A DNA stretch of 11,438 nt from JABABD01 sp965530995 (GCA_965530995.1 CBESOB010000086.1:1-11438); one strand, 5' to 3'; positions 1 through 6,850 are shown, counted from the first letter of the stretch. The notes: a model not told the origin generated them from the sequence alone. Made by a program: numbers and translations.

Positions 1-149
1 AAAGACTCAGCATCTGCCTTGGTCATTTGCGTCATTTTCATAGCAACGATCCTAAAACCTGAAGCTGTTATTTTTTCTAGAATTCCGCCAATATTCCCTT
101 TTTCAATGGAATCTGGCTTAAGCATTGTAAACGTTCTATTTGTTGTCAT
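1..149 (-). CDS. ndk: Nucleoside diphosphate kinase, N-terminal part (runs off the left edge)
   Basis: Nucleoside diphosphate kinase moves the terminal phosphate from ATP to other (d)NDPs through a phospho-histidine, and so balances nucleotide pools in the cytoplasm. The minus strand from an ATG at 149 gives 49 complete codons before the window ends. The protein begins MTTNRTFTMLKPDS, with the family's conserved T-x-x-K-P-D segment (Lys11, Pro12, Asp13), then a G-N-I-G-G-I-L stretch at about 18-24 and GFRIVAMKM at 31-39, which match the first strand and helix of the NDK fold. The catalytic histidine lies outside the window. The family is normally about 140 residues, so roughly a third is present. 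The upstream neighbour on the same strand is a PhoD-like phosphatase, 135 bases away, and a separate promoter lies in the gap. Identification is firm on the N-terminal motif. Confidence 0.93.
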   Translation of the reverse strand, partial: MTTNRTFTMLKPDSIEKGNIGGILEKITASGFRIVAMKMTQMTKADAES

Positions 150-253
150 TTGTTCAATTTTAATCAGTTGTATTTTATTTGATAACTAGGTCTTCATGAA
201 ATTGTACTATCTATTTTATTTCAAAAATGAATGCCTAGCTAGCAATTTTTGTG

Positions 254-283
254 CAAAAATACAGTTTTTAATGTCATTTGCAA
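254..283 (-). promoter_or_regulatory. Candidate Bacteroidota-type promoter for ndk
   Basis: Read on the minus strand, TTG (283-281) is followed after 19 bases by TATTTTTG (261-254). This fits the Bacteroidota sigma consensus, TTG around -33 and TAnnTTTG around -7, in both sequence and spacing. The predicted start would leave a leader of about 100 bases before the ndk ATG at 149. The element lies just beyond the stop codon of the upstream phosphatase gene (285), so ndk would not depend on transcription through that gene. It is assigned by consensus match only. Confidence 0.55.
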
Positions 284-284
284 G

Positions 285-1301
285 CTACTTATACCTTTGT
301 ATCAATTCCTGTTGAAGTACATTATCAACCCCTCTCATTTGCATGGTGACCGTCTTGGTCTTAAAATCGAATTTCAATACCCCAAAACTAATTTCAGACA
401 CCACATCACCAATCCTATATTGATTGGGCTCTCCGCTAAATCTATCATACGAATGTGTTAACCCACTTGATGTGAAATCGATTAATGGATAGTGCAAACT
501 GTTTATCTCAATCTTTGAAAATTCTGATATATGCCTATCACCAGACAATATAAGTACATTCTTGGCTTCTGTGTTTTTTATCATATTAAAAAGATTTTCT
601 CTCTGATGTGGCATGTTGCCCCATCTTTCAAATCCATGTTCACTGGAAATCACTTGTATGCTACTAACTAGTAGATTAAAGTCCGCTTTCGAAGTGTTTA
701 GCTCTTCCTTTAACCAACGCCACTGGGTCTTCCCTAATATCGAACCTTCTCCATATGGGTTAGGGTCAAAACGTCTTCCTTTAGTCTCAGATTTGGTTAA
801 TTGAGTCCTGAAGTAACGTGTATCTAATAGTATGACCTTAACACTGCCTTCTTTTGATTGAATGATTTCAGAGTGATAAACACCTTCTCTTTCTCTACGT
901 ATATCGTTAGCATCAACACCCATAAAGTCTAAGAATTGTTCCTGACTCGCATTCTTCGCAGTGAATTCTGTTCCACCATCGTTCAATCCATAATCATGAT
1001 CGTCCCAAGTGCCTAATATTTTGGTGCTATTGATCAAATTTTGGTAACCTTCCTGTTGTAACTGTTGGTCATAATCGTCCTTCAGTTTTTTCATGTCATC
1101 CGTATCTGAATACACATTATCACCTCCCCAGATCCAAACTTTAGGGTTGTGCTTTAACACTTCCTTCCACAATACATTTTCGACAAATTGCTTGTTACAA
1201 GATCCAAATGCAACAACTAATTCATTATTTTTTAGTAAATCTGTGGACTTGCATGAAACGACCATTATAAAAGTCATTATCACTAGAATACATCGATTCA
1301 T
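285..1301 (-). CDS. PhoD-like alkaline phosphatase D family lipoprotein
   Basis: This is a predicted exported phosphoesterase of the PhoD-like metallophosphatase family (338 aa). The N-terminus is a lipoprotein signal: a hydrophobic stretch at about 4-15 ending in the lipobox VVSC with Cys17, so the protein is probably anchored in the envelope. The PhoD-like pattern follows in order: a GSC segment (33-35), WGGDNVYSD (58-66, with metal-ligand candidates Asp61 and Asn62), TWDDHDYG (98-105), LLDTRYFR (158-165) and LSGDRHISEF (252-261, carrying the late Asp/His pair). These are the hallmarks of the calcineurin-like fold. The protein is shorter than classical secreted PhoD enzymes of about 500 aa and lacks their N-terminal beta domain, but resembles the compact PhoD-like lipoproteins of flavobacteria. 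The substrate cannot be told from sequence; phosphomonoesters or phosphodiesters are both possible. It is divergent from the nrnA operon across an 84-base gap. Confidence 0.85.
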   Translation of the reverse strand: MNRCILVIMTFIMVVSCKSTDLLKNNELVVAFGSCNKQFVENVLWKEVLKHNPKVWIWGGDNVYSDTDDMKKLKDDYDQQLQQEGYQNLINSTKILGTWDDHDYGLNDGGTEFTAKNASQEQFLDFMGVDANDIRREREGVYHSEIIQSKEGSVKVILLDTRYFRTQLTKSETKGRRFDPNPYGEGSILGKTQWRWLKEELNTSKADFNLLVSSIQVISSEHGFERWGNMPHQRENLFNMIKNTEAKNVLILSGDRHISEFSKIEINSLHYPLIDFTSSGLTHSYDRFSGEPNQYRIGDVVSEISFGVLKFDFKTKTVTMQMRGVDNVLQQELIQRYK

Positions 1302-1329
1302 TTAATTCTTTTTTAAGTTTGATTTAATA

Positions 1330-1337
1330 CAAAAGTA
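1330..1337 (-). promoter_or_regulatory. Candidate -7 element of the PhoD-like phosphatase gene
   Basis: The minus strand reads TACTTTTG at 1337-1330, an exact match to TAnnTTTG, about 28 bases ahead of the ATG at 1301. No TTG is present at the expected upstream spacing, so only half of the promoter is supported. Confidence 0.42.
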
Positions 1338-1371
1338 GTCTATTAAACATTAGGCATTTGTTATTAAATTG

Positions 1372-1379
1372 TATATTCG
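1372..1379 (+). promoter_or_regulatory. Candidate -7 element of the nrnA-gldI operon
   Basis: TATATTCG differs from TAnnTTTG by one base and ends six bases before the ATG at 1386. A TTA triplet at 1350-1352 lies exactly 19 bases upstream as a weak -33 element. If used, the transcript would be leaderless or carry a leader of a very few bases. The support is consensus and position only. Confidence 0.35.
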
Positions 1380-1385
1380 CAACGC

Positions 1386-2402
1386 ATGAAAAAACAAGAA
1401 ATACAAGAGATAAAACAACTACTTTCTTCCCCTAAGAAAGTAGTTATCGTTCCGCATAAAAATCCTGATGGCGACGCCATGGGCTCCTCATTAGGGTTAA
1501 TGCATTACCTTCTAAAGCTTGACCATGATGTTAGGGTCATTGCGCCTAATGACTATCCCGAATTCTTGAAATGGCTACCAGGAGATTCATCTGTATCGAA
1601 ATATGAATCGTCCCAAAAGGAATCTAACCTCATTATTGCTAATTCAGATATCATTTTCACTTTGGATTTTAATGCATTGCATAGAACGGGTAATATGAAA
1701 TCGGCTCTCGAGTCTTCAAATGCCATCAAGATCATGATCGATCATCATCAGCAACCAGATGATTATGCGCGCTATATGTACTCAGATGTTACGATGTGCT
1801 CTACAAGTCAAATGATCTATCATTTCTTGGAGATGCTTGATGATCTAGATAAGATCAATTCGGACATAGCAACTTGCATATATACGGGTATAATGACTGA
1901 TACGGGCTCTTTTAGGTTTCGTTCTACAACCAGCACCACGCATCGTGTCGTAGCCGATATAATCGATAAAGGGGCAGATAATGCACAGATACATAATAAT
2001 GTCTACGACACAAATTCACATGGAAGGCTACAATTATTGGGTTGCGCCTTAAAAAACCTGAAGGTCATCCCAGAATTGAATACGTCTTATATTTCACTGT
2101 CGCAAAAAGAATTGAATTCATATAACTTCAAGAAAGGCGATACCGAAGGTGTCGTTAATTATGGGCTTTCGCTTAGGGATATAGCATTTGCTGTTATTTT
2201 CATTGAACACCAACAAGAAGGTATCGTTAAGATATCCTTAAGGTCGAAGGGTGATTTCGATGTAAACGAATTTGCTCGCAAACATTTTAATGGTGGCGGC
2301 CACACCAATGCCGCTGGCGGACGTTCTGAGGTATCGCTTAGTGATACGATTGAAAAATTTATCACTATCTTGCCTAGCTATAGAAATGACCTCAAATCAT
2401 GA
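1386..2402 (+). CDS. nrnA: DHH/DHHA1 phosphoesterase, NrnA-like (oligoribonuclease / pAp phosphatase)
   Basis: This is a cytoplasmic phosphoesterase (338 aa) of the DHH superfamily. NrnA-type members degrade 2-5 nucleotide RNA fragments and dephosphorylate 3'-phosphoadenosine 5'-phosphate using Mn2+. The metal-binding motifs are all present: H24-K-N-P-D28-G-D30-A with a following GSSLGL, Asp93 in FTLDF, the signature D119-H120-H121, and T171-D-T-G around Asp172. The C-terminal DHHA1 domain shows its substrate-binding motif FNGGGHTNAAGG (301-312). The 338 aa length is typical. There is no signal peptide. The stop codon overlaps the gldI start as ATGA, which implies co-transcription and probably translational coupling with gldI. 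Family assignment is firm. The precise substrate range is inferred from the family, and a c-di-AMP/pGpG-type phosphodiesterase role cannot be excluded. Confidence 0.88.
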   Translation: MKKQEIQEIKQLLSSPKKVVIVPHKNPDGDAMGSSLGLMHYLLKLDHDVRVIAPNDYPEFLKWLPGDSSVSKYESSQKESNLIIANSDIIFTLDFNALHRTGNMKSALESSNAIKIMIDHHQQPDDYARYMYSDVTMCSTSQMIYHFLEMLDDLDKINSDIATCIYTGIMTDTGSFRFRSTTSTTHRVVADIIDKGADNAQIHNNVYDTNSHGRLQLLGCALKNLKVIPELNTSYISLSQKELNSYNFKKGDTEGVVNYGLSLRDIAFAVIFIEHQQEGIVKISLRSKGDFDVNEFARKHFNGGGHTNAAGGRSEVSLSDTIEKFITILPSYRNDLKS

Positions 2403-2944
2403 AAAAATTATTAGCCCTTCTATGCGTTATTGTGGTGTTTTTTAGTTGTAAAACACCAGAAGCAAGGCGCCCTGTATCAGTTTCAAGTGGATCGTTCATC
2501 GACCAATCTGTGGAGCGAAATAAAAAACTTATCGCTGAAGAACATGCCCTTATTAAAACCCTAATTGAATCAGATGCCAATACTGAATATATGGTATCAC
2601 CCAACGGGTTTTGGTACACGTACAACACAAAGACCGACGATGAAAGTATAACCCCTAAGTTTGGCGATATTGTTAATTTCGATTACAGTGTAAAAGATCT
2701 TAATGGTACTGTTATTTATACGAATGAACAGTTGAAACGGCAGAATTACGCTATGGACCAACAAGAATTGTTTTCTGGCCTGCGTGAAGGTCTTAAACTC
2801 ATGAAAGCTGGTGAAACTGTCACATTTCTTTTCCCTTCACAAAAAGCATACGGTTATTATGGCGATACAAAGAACATTGGCACAAGTGTTCCATTAATTT
2901 GTCAAGTAACGGTCAACTCTATAACTCAAAAAGAATCCAATTAA
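2399..2944 (+). CDS. gldI: Gliding-motility FKBP-type peptidyl-prolyl isomerase lipoprotein GldI
   Basis: GldI (181 aa) is an envelope lipoprotein with an FKBP-like domain. In gliding flavobacteria such as Flavobacterium johnsoniae it is needed for gliding, presumably by helping fold parts of the gliding/type IX secretion machinery. A lipoprotein signal ends at FFSC with Cys17, followed by EARRPVS (21-27), a segment I associate with GldI. Residues 31-65 are polar and probably helical, and the FKBP domain spans about 86-175. In the FKBP12 alignment Tyr26 is kept as Tyr96 and Tyr82 as Tyr151 (KAYGYYGD), and GLREGLKLMKAGE (127-139) matches the central helix. However Phe36-Asp37 reads Ile106-Tyr107 and Trp59 reads Leu128, so catalysis may be weak and chaperone activity the main role. 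It starts inside the nrnA stop and is nine bases ahead of a second isomerase gene. Confidence 0.87.
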   Translation: MKKLLALLCVIVVFFSCKTPEARRPVSVSSGSFIDQSVERNKKLIAEEHALIKTLIESDANTEYMVSPNGFWYTYNTKTDDESITPKFGDIVNFDYSVKDLNGTVIYTNEQLKRQNYAMDQQELFSGLREGLKLMKAGETVTFLFPSQKAYGYYGDTKNIGTSVPLICQVTVNSITQKESN

Positions 2945-2953
2945 ATTATTACT

Positions 2954-4153
2954 ATGAAAATTATTAAACATTCAATGAAAATCTCATTAATACTGACTTT
3001 TGCATTAGTGAATTTAGCAGCCTCATGCAAACAAGATCAATATCCTGATTTTGGTGATGGCCTATATGCTGAAATTGTGACCGATAAAGACACCATTATC
3101 GTAAAACTTACGCCGGAGAAAACGCCTGTAACCGTTGCAAATTTCGTGGCATTGGCAGAAGGCATACACCCAATGGTTGCCGAGAAATTTAAGGGAAAGC
3201 GATTTTATGACGGTCTTACGTTTCATAGAGTCATGGAGAATTTTATGATACAAGGCGGTGATCATTCTGGAACAGGCACAGGAGATCCAGGCTATAAATT
3301 CGGTAGTGAATTCGATCCAAGTTTAAAACATGACAAAGCAGGTATCCTTTCAATGGCCAATTCTGGAGGCTGGGCAACCAATGGAAGTCAATTCTTCATT
3401 ACACATAATGCTACTCCTTGGTTAGACGGGTATGATGAAAACGGGAACTTAAAACCTTGTGACCAACCGCGTGTAGGTTGTCATTCTGTGTTTGGAGAAG
3501 TTGTTAAAGGACAAGACGTCGTAGATGCCATTGAAAAAGGTGATAAAATGACGCAGGTGAATATTATCAGGCAAGGTAGGGAAGCTAAGAATTTTGATGC
3601 CGTTAAAGTTTGGGAGAGCGAATTACCAAAACTAGAAGAACGTAGAAAAAAAATTGAAGAAGAAGCGCAATTAAAGGCTGAAGAGGATAAAGTACAACGT
3701 GAAGCCAAGGTTGCAGGAGTTGCAGAAGCCTTTAAACCAACATTAGATGATTATACTTCCAAAGCCAAAGCCAAAGCATCTGGTTTGAAAATGCATTACC
3801 TTAAGAAAGGTGCTGGTGCAAAACCCAAAACGGGACAAACGGCCAATGTGAATTATCAAGGTTATTTTACCGATGGTAAGTTGTTTGATAGTAATGTTAA
3901 AACTATTGAAGAAAAATTTGGGATGTTGAATGCGCAAAAAGTCCAGCGTGGCATGTATAGCCCAATGCCATGTAAAGTTGGACCAGATGCACCAATGGTT
4001 GCAGGTTTCAATGAAGCGGTTGCGTCAATGCGTATTGGTGATGAAGTGTTTGTATACATTCCTTCGCACTTGGCTTGGGGTGAATCCGGTAGAGGAATGA
4101 TCAAACCTAATACCGACGTGATGTTCATTATTGAAATGGTTTCCCTACAATAA
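2954..4153 (+). CDS. Dual-family peptidyl-prolyl isomerase lipoprotein: cyclophilin domain fused to FKBP domain
   Basis: This 399 aa exported protein combines two unrelated isomerase folds. The signal ends in the lipobox AASC with Cys25; an internal Met8 could be an alternative start. The cyclophilin domain (about 36-216) keeps its catalytic residues: FHRVMENFMIQGGD at 90-103 supplies Arg92, Phe97 and Gln100, NGSQFFIT at 143-150 follows, and Trp156 and His177 match CypA Trp121 and His126. An insertion of about 16 residues (160-176) carries Cys169 and Cys176. Residues 221-258 are rich in Glu, Lys and Arg and look like a coiled coil, followed by a Lys/Ala stretch. The FKBP domain (about 279-399) keeps Tyr301, Phe311 and Asp312, with Phe352 for Trp59 and Trp375 for Tyr82, plus an enlarged loop (about 315-346). 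It is the last gene of the operon, ahead of a strong terminator. It is probably a periplasmic folding factor acting alongside GldI. Confidence 0.9.
   Translation: MKIIKHSMKISLILTFALVNLAASCKQDQYPDFGDGLYAEIVTDKDTIIVKLTPEKTPVTVANFVALAEGIHPMVAEKFKGKRFYDGLTFHRVMENFMIQGGDHSGTGTGDPGYKFGSEFDPSLKHDKAGILSMANSGGWATNGSQFFITHNATPWLDGYDENGNLKPCDQPRVGCHSVFGEVVKGQDVVDAIEKGDKMTQVNIIRQGREAKNFDAVKVWESELPKLEERRKKIEEEAQLKAEEDKVQREAKVAGVAEAFKPTLDDYTSKAKAKASGLKMHYLKKGAGAKPKTGQTANVNYQGYFTDGKLFDSNVKTIEEKFGMLNAQKVQRGMYSPMPCKVGPDAPMVAGFNEAVASMRIGDEVFVYIPSHLAWGESGRGMIKPNTDVMFIIEMVSLQ
3759..3776 (+). repeat. Three tandem copies of the hexamer CCAAAG inside the isomerase gene
   Basis: CCAAAG is repeated three times without change. 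It encodes alternating Lys-Ala at residues 270-275, between the charged helical linker and the FKBP domain. Slippage would add or remove two residues without shifting the frame. It may simply reflect the Lys/Ala composition of the linker. Confidence 0.6.
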
Positions 4154-4174
4154 TTATCTAGAAATTATAAAAAT

Positions 4175-4205
4175 AAAAAAAGCCGCATAGTGCGGCTTTT
4201 TTTTT
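4175..4205. terminator. Bidirectional intrinsic terminator between the convergent isomerase operon and pepD
   Basis: A GC-rich stem AGCCGCA (4181-4187), loop TAG (4188-4190) and TGCGGCT (4191-4197) is flanked by seven A bases on the left (4175-4181) and nine T bases on the right (4197-4205). The stem can extend through A-T pairs. Both strands present a hairpin followed by a U-tract, so it can end the plus-strand operon (stop at 4153) and the minus-strand pepD transcript. The pepD stop codon (4206-4204) lies inside the flanking tract, so the dipeptidase has essentially no 3' untranslated region before its terminator. Confidence 0.93.
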
Positions 4206-5658
4206 ATGTCTTCGGAATATTCTTCAATATCTCCAATACGAATTTCCAATACTTCTGTGCAGAACTTATACTTGCTCTTTCGTCGGGCGAGTGTGCGCCT
4301 AAAATTGTTGGGCCAAAACTTATCATATCCATATCAGGGTAATTAGTCCCAAGAATCCCACACTCCAATCCAGCATGACATGCTGCCACATGGGCCTTAG
4401 AATTAAAAATTTCTTCGTATAACTTAGCCATGACCTTAAGGATCTTGCTGTCCATATTAGGGGTCCATCCTGGGTAATCACCATCGAATGCTACAGTGTA
4501 TCCGGCTAATTCGAAGGTCGCTTTCAGAGTATTCGCCAAGTCCCATTTAGAGGATTCAACCGAGGATCTTGTGAGGCAACCCACATGAATTTTTCCTTTC
4601 TTCACTTCTACCCTTGCGATGTTATTTGAGGTCTCCACCAATTCAGGAATGTCCGCACTCATCCTATAGACACCATTAGTAGCGGCATATACCGATTTTA
4701 TAAATTGTTCTTGGGTATTGTAAGGCATGATGCTGCGGGGAAGGTCTATCTTCTTAAAATTGAACACCAAATCCGGTTCCATGGTTTTCAATTCTTTCTG
4801 AATAGTTTCCGATAGGGCTTTAAGAATGGATTTGATGTCATCTTCTTTTCGTTCGTCAAAAACCACGACAGAAACACTTTCTCTTGGAATGGCATTTCGT
4901 AAGCTACCTCCATCAATTTCAGAAATTCGAATATCTTCAATTACACTGAACAGCAAACGATTCATGATCTTATTTGCATTACCTAGGCCTTCATGAATTT
5001 GCATTCCCGAATGGCCACCTTGTAAGCCTTTGACTTCAACTCTATATGCTGTTGCTCCAATAGGTATTGGTTCTTCAGTATAAGTTCTAATTGCGGTGAC
5101 ATCCACGCCACCAGCACAACCAACCCCTATTTCATCGTCTTCTTCGGTATCTAAATTCAGTAAAATACTGCCTTTAAGAAGACCCCCTTTCAATCCCATA
5201 GCGCCCGTCATTCCCGTTTCTTCATCGATAGTGAAAAGGGCTTCGATAGCAGGGTGCTCTATACCGTCACTCTCCAAAATGGCCATGATAGTTGCCACAC
5301 CAAGTCCGTTATCCGCACCTAGAGTCGTTCCATTGGCTCTAACCCAATCGCCATCAACCAGCATCTCAATGCCTTGAGTATCAAAATTAAAATCGGTATC
5401 GCCGTTTTTTTGGTGCACCATGTCAAGATGCGATTGCATGACTATCGTTTGTCTATCGCCCATACCAGCAGTGGCTGGTTTCTTGATTATAACATTACCT
5501 ACGGCATCTTCAATGGTTTCAAGACCCAGTCCTTGGCCGAAATCGGTCATGAATTGAATGACGCGCTCCTCCTTTTTAGAGGCTCTTGGCACCGCATTTA
5601 AATCAGCGAATTTATTCCAAAGTTCTTGTGGTTGCAATTCTCGTATTTCAGAATTCAT
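4204..5658 (-). CDS. pepD: Aminoacyl-histidine dipeptidase (Xaa-His dipeptidase), peptidase M20 family
   Basis: PepD is a cytoplasmic di-zinc exopeptidase that splits dipeptides with an unblocked N-terminus, notably Xaa-His such as carnosine. At 484 aa it has the usual length. The M20 ligands are in order: His77 in SHLDMV with Asp79, Asp116 in GADNGLG (the bridging ligand), catalytic Glu146 with Glu147 in DEETG, Asp170 in LDTEED, and His456 in GAHSPDE near the C-terminus. GGHSG at 214-218 lies at the start of the lid (dimerisation) domain, which runs to about 390. There is no signal peptide. It is divergent from the DUF3810 gene across 74 bases and converges on the isomerase operon with a shared terminator. 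The start at 5658 gives the expected MNSEIRELQPQELW beginning. The role inferred is recycling of imported or intracellular peptides. Confidence 0.95.
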   Translation of the reverse strand: MNSEIRELQPQELWNKFADLNAVPRASKKEERVIQFMTDFGQGLGLETIEDAVGNVIIKKPATAGMGDRQTIVMQSHLDMVHQKNGDTDFNFDTQGIEMLVDGDWVRANGTTLGADNGLGVATIMAILESDGIEHPAIEALFTIDEETGMTGAMGLKGGLLKGSILLNLDTEEDDEIGVGCAGGVDVTAIRTYTEEPIPIGATAYRVEVKGLQGGHSGMQIHEGLGNANKIMNRLLFSVIEDIRISEIDGGSLRNAIPRESVSVVVFDERKEDDIKSILKALSETIQKELKTMEPDLVFNFKKIDLPRSIMPYNTQEQFIKSVYAATNGVYRMSADIPELVETSNNIARVEVKKGKIHVGCLTRSSVESSKWDLANTLKATFELAGYTVAFDGDYPGWTPNMDSKILKVMAKLYEEIFNSKAHVAACHAGLECGILGTNYPDMDMISFGPTILGAHSPDERASISSAQKYWKFVLEILKNIPKT

Positions 5659-5679
5659 AGTTATGTTTTTTATGATTCG

Positions 5680-5687
5680 TAAAGGTA
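5680..5687 (-). promoter_or_regulatory. Possible -7 element of pepD
   Basis: The minus strand reads TACCTTTA at 5687-5680, one base from TAnnTTTG, about 21 bases ahead of the pepD ATG. There is no recognisable -33 element, so the call is weak. Confidence 0.28.
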
Positions 5688-5720
5688 CATAATAGCGATA
5701 TAACTCTATAAATAATTACT

Positions 5721-5728
5721 TATTTTTG
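5721..5728 (+). promoter_or_regulatory. Candidate -7 element of the DUF3810 gene
   Basis: TATTTTTG is an exact TAnnTTTG match ending four bases before the ATG at 5733. If functional it would give a leaderless transcript or force use of a later start. No TTG is seen 19 bases upstream. The next in-frame Met of the protein is far downstream (residue 53), so the start at 5733 is still preferred. Confidence 0.4.
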
Positions 5729-5732
5729 ATCG

Positions 5733-6800
5733 ATGCTGAAACACAAGAAGACCATTTTGGCCCTTTCTCTTATACCTTTGATCTTATTCGTTAAGTTCTT
5801 AGGCACATATCCACAATTCATTGAAGATTATTATAGCAACGGCCTCTATCCTTTTATTTCAAAGCTTGAACGTTATGTTTTTGGTTGGATGCCTTTTTCG
5901 TTTGGCGACCTAGTATATGCTGGTGGCATTATTATAATTATACGATGGTTGAAGATCAATAGACGTCGATTTTCCAAAGATACCAAACGTTGGTTTGCTG
6001 AATTCTTCTCAGCCGTAACTATTATTTATCTGGCTTTTCATATGTTTTGGGGCATGAATTATTATCGCCAACCTCTTCATATTTCACTTAATATAAACAA
6101 TGACTATTCCACAGAACAATTATTGGCTATCACCGAAAAATTGATAATAAAAGTGAATGATATTCAACAAGTACTCGCAGATAATGATTCTACAAAAGTT
6201 GATATGCCCTATACCAAAAACGACATGCTCAAGCGGTCCCCAGATGGGTATGACGTTTTGAAAGAACAATATCCTCATCTCGAATATCACCCAAGAAGTA
6301 TAAAAAAATCCCTTTTCAGTATTCCTTTAACCTATATGGGTTTTAGTGGTTACCTCAATCCGCTAACCAATGAAGCACAAGTGGATGGTTTGATTCCTAA
6401 ATATAAATTTCCCACCACAACATGTCATGAAATCGCACATCAGTTAGGGTATGCCGCTGAAAACGAAGCCAATTTTATTGGATGTTTAGCTGCCATTCAT
6501 AATAAGGATGTTTATTTCCAATATTCAGGATACTCTTTTGCATTACGTTATTGCCTTAATGAAATTTATTTGCGAGACGAAGCCCTTTATAAAAAAGTAG
6601 TCTTAGACGTCAATAAAGGCACATTAAAAAATTACCTAGAGGTTCGTGACTTCTGGGAAAACTACCAAAATCCTACTGAACCTTTTTTTAAAGCAACGTA
6701 TGGCGCCTATTTACAGGGCAACAGTCAAGAAGGCGGTATAGACAGCTATAGTTATGTAGTGGCTTTATTGGTCAATTACTTCGAATCGCATTCGCTCTAA
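5733..6800 (+). CDS. DUF3810-type membrane protein with HExxH zinc-protease-like motif
   Basis: This 355 aa inner-membrane protein looks like the uncharacterised Bacteroidota family DUF3810. Hydrophobic segments at about 7-23, 58-71 and 90-107 suggest three membrane spans. The remaining C-terminal 240 residues form a soluble domain, whose side of the membrane cannot be fixed from sequence. At 231-247 it shows CHEIAHQLGYAAENEAN: His232, Glu233 and His236 match the HExxH zinc/catalytic motif, and Glu243 or Glu245 could be a third ligand as in gluzincin-like metallopeptidases. Upstream, FSIPLTYMGFSGYLNPLTNEAQ lies at 195-216. A metallopeptidase role is inferred from the motif; no substrate can be named. 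It is transcribed divergently from pepD and followed after 85 bases by the amidohydrolase pair, with no clear terminator between. Confidence 0.82.
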   Translation: MLKHKKTILALSLIPLILFVKFLGTYPQFIEDYYSNGLYPFISKLERYVFGWMPFSFGDLVYAGGIIIIIRWLKINRRRFSKDTKRWFAEFFSAVTIIYLAFHMFWGMNYYRQPLHISLNINNDYSTEQLLAITEKLIIKVNDIQQVLADNDSTKVDMPYTKNDMLKRSPDGYDVLKEQYPHLEYHPRSIKKSLFSIPLTYMGFSGYLNPLTNEAQVDGLIPKYKFPTTTCHEIAHQLGYAAENEANFIGCLAAIHNKDVYFQYSGYSFALRYCLNEIYLRDEALYKKVVLDVNKGTLKNYLEVRDFWENYQNPTEPFFKATYGAYLQGNSQEGGIDSYSYVVALLVNYFESHSL

Positions 6801-6850
6801 ACTCTTTTGTTAAAAAAACCTTAATTAAAGCCTGCATTTTCGTATTTCGT

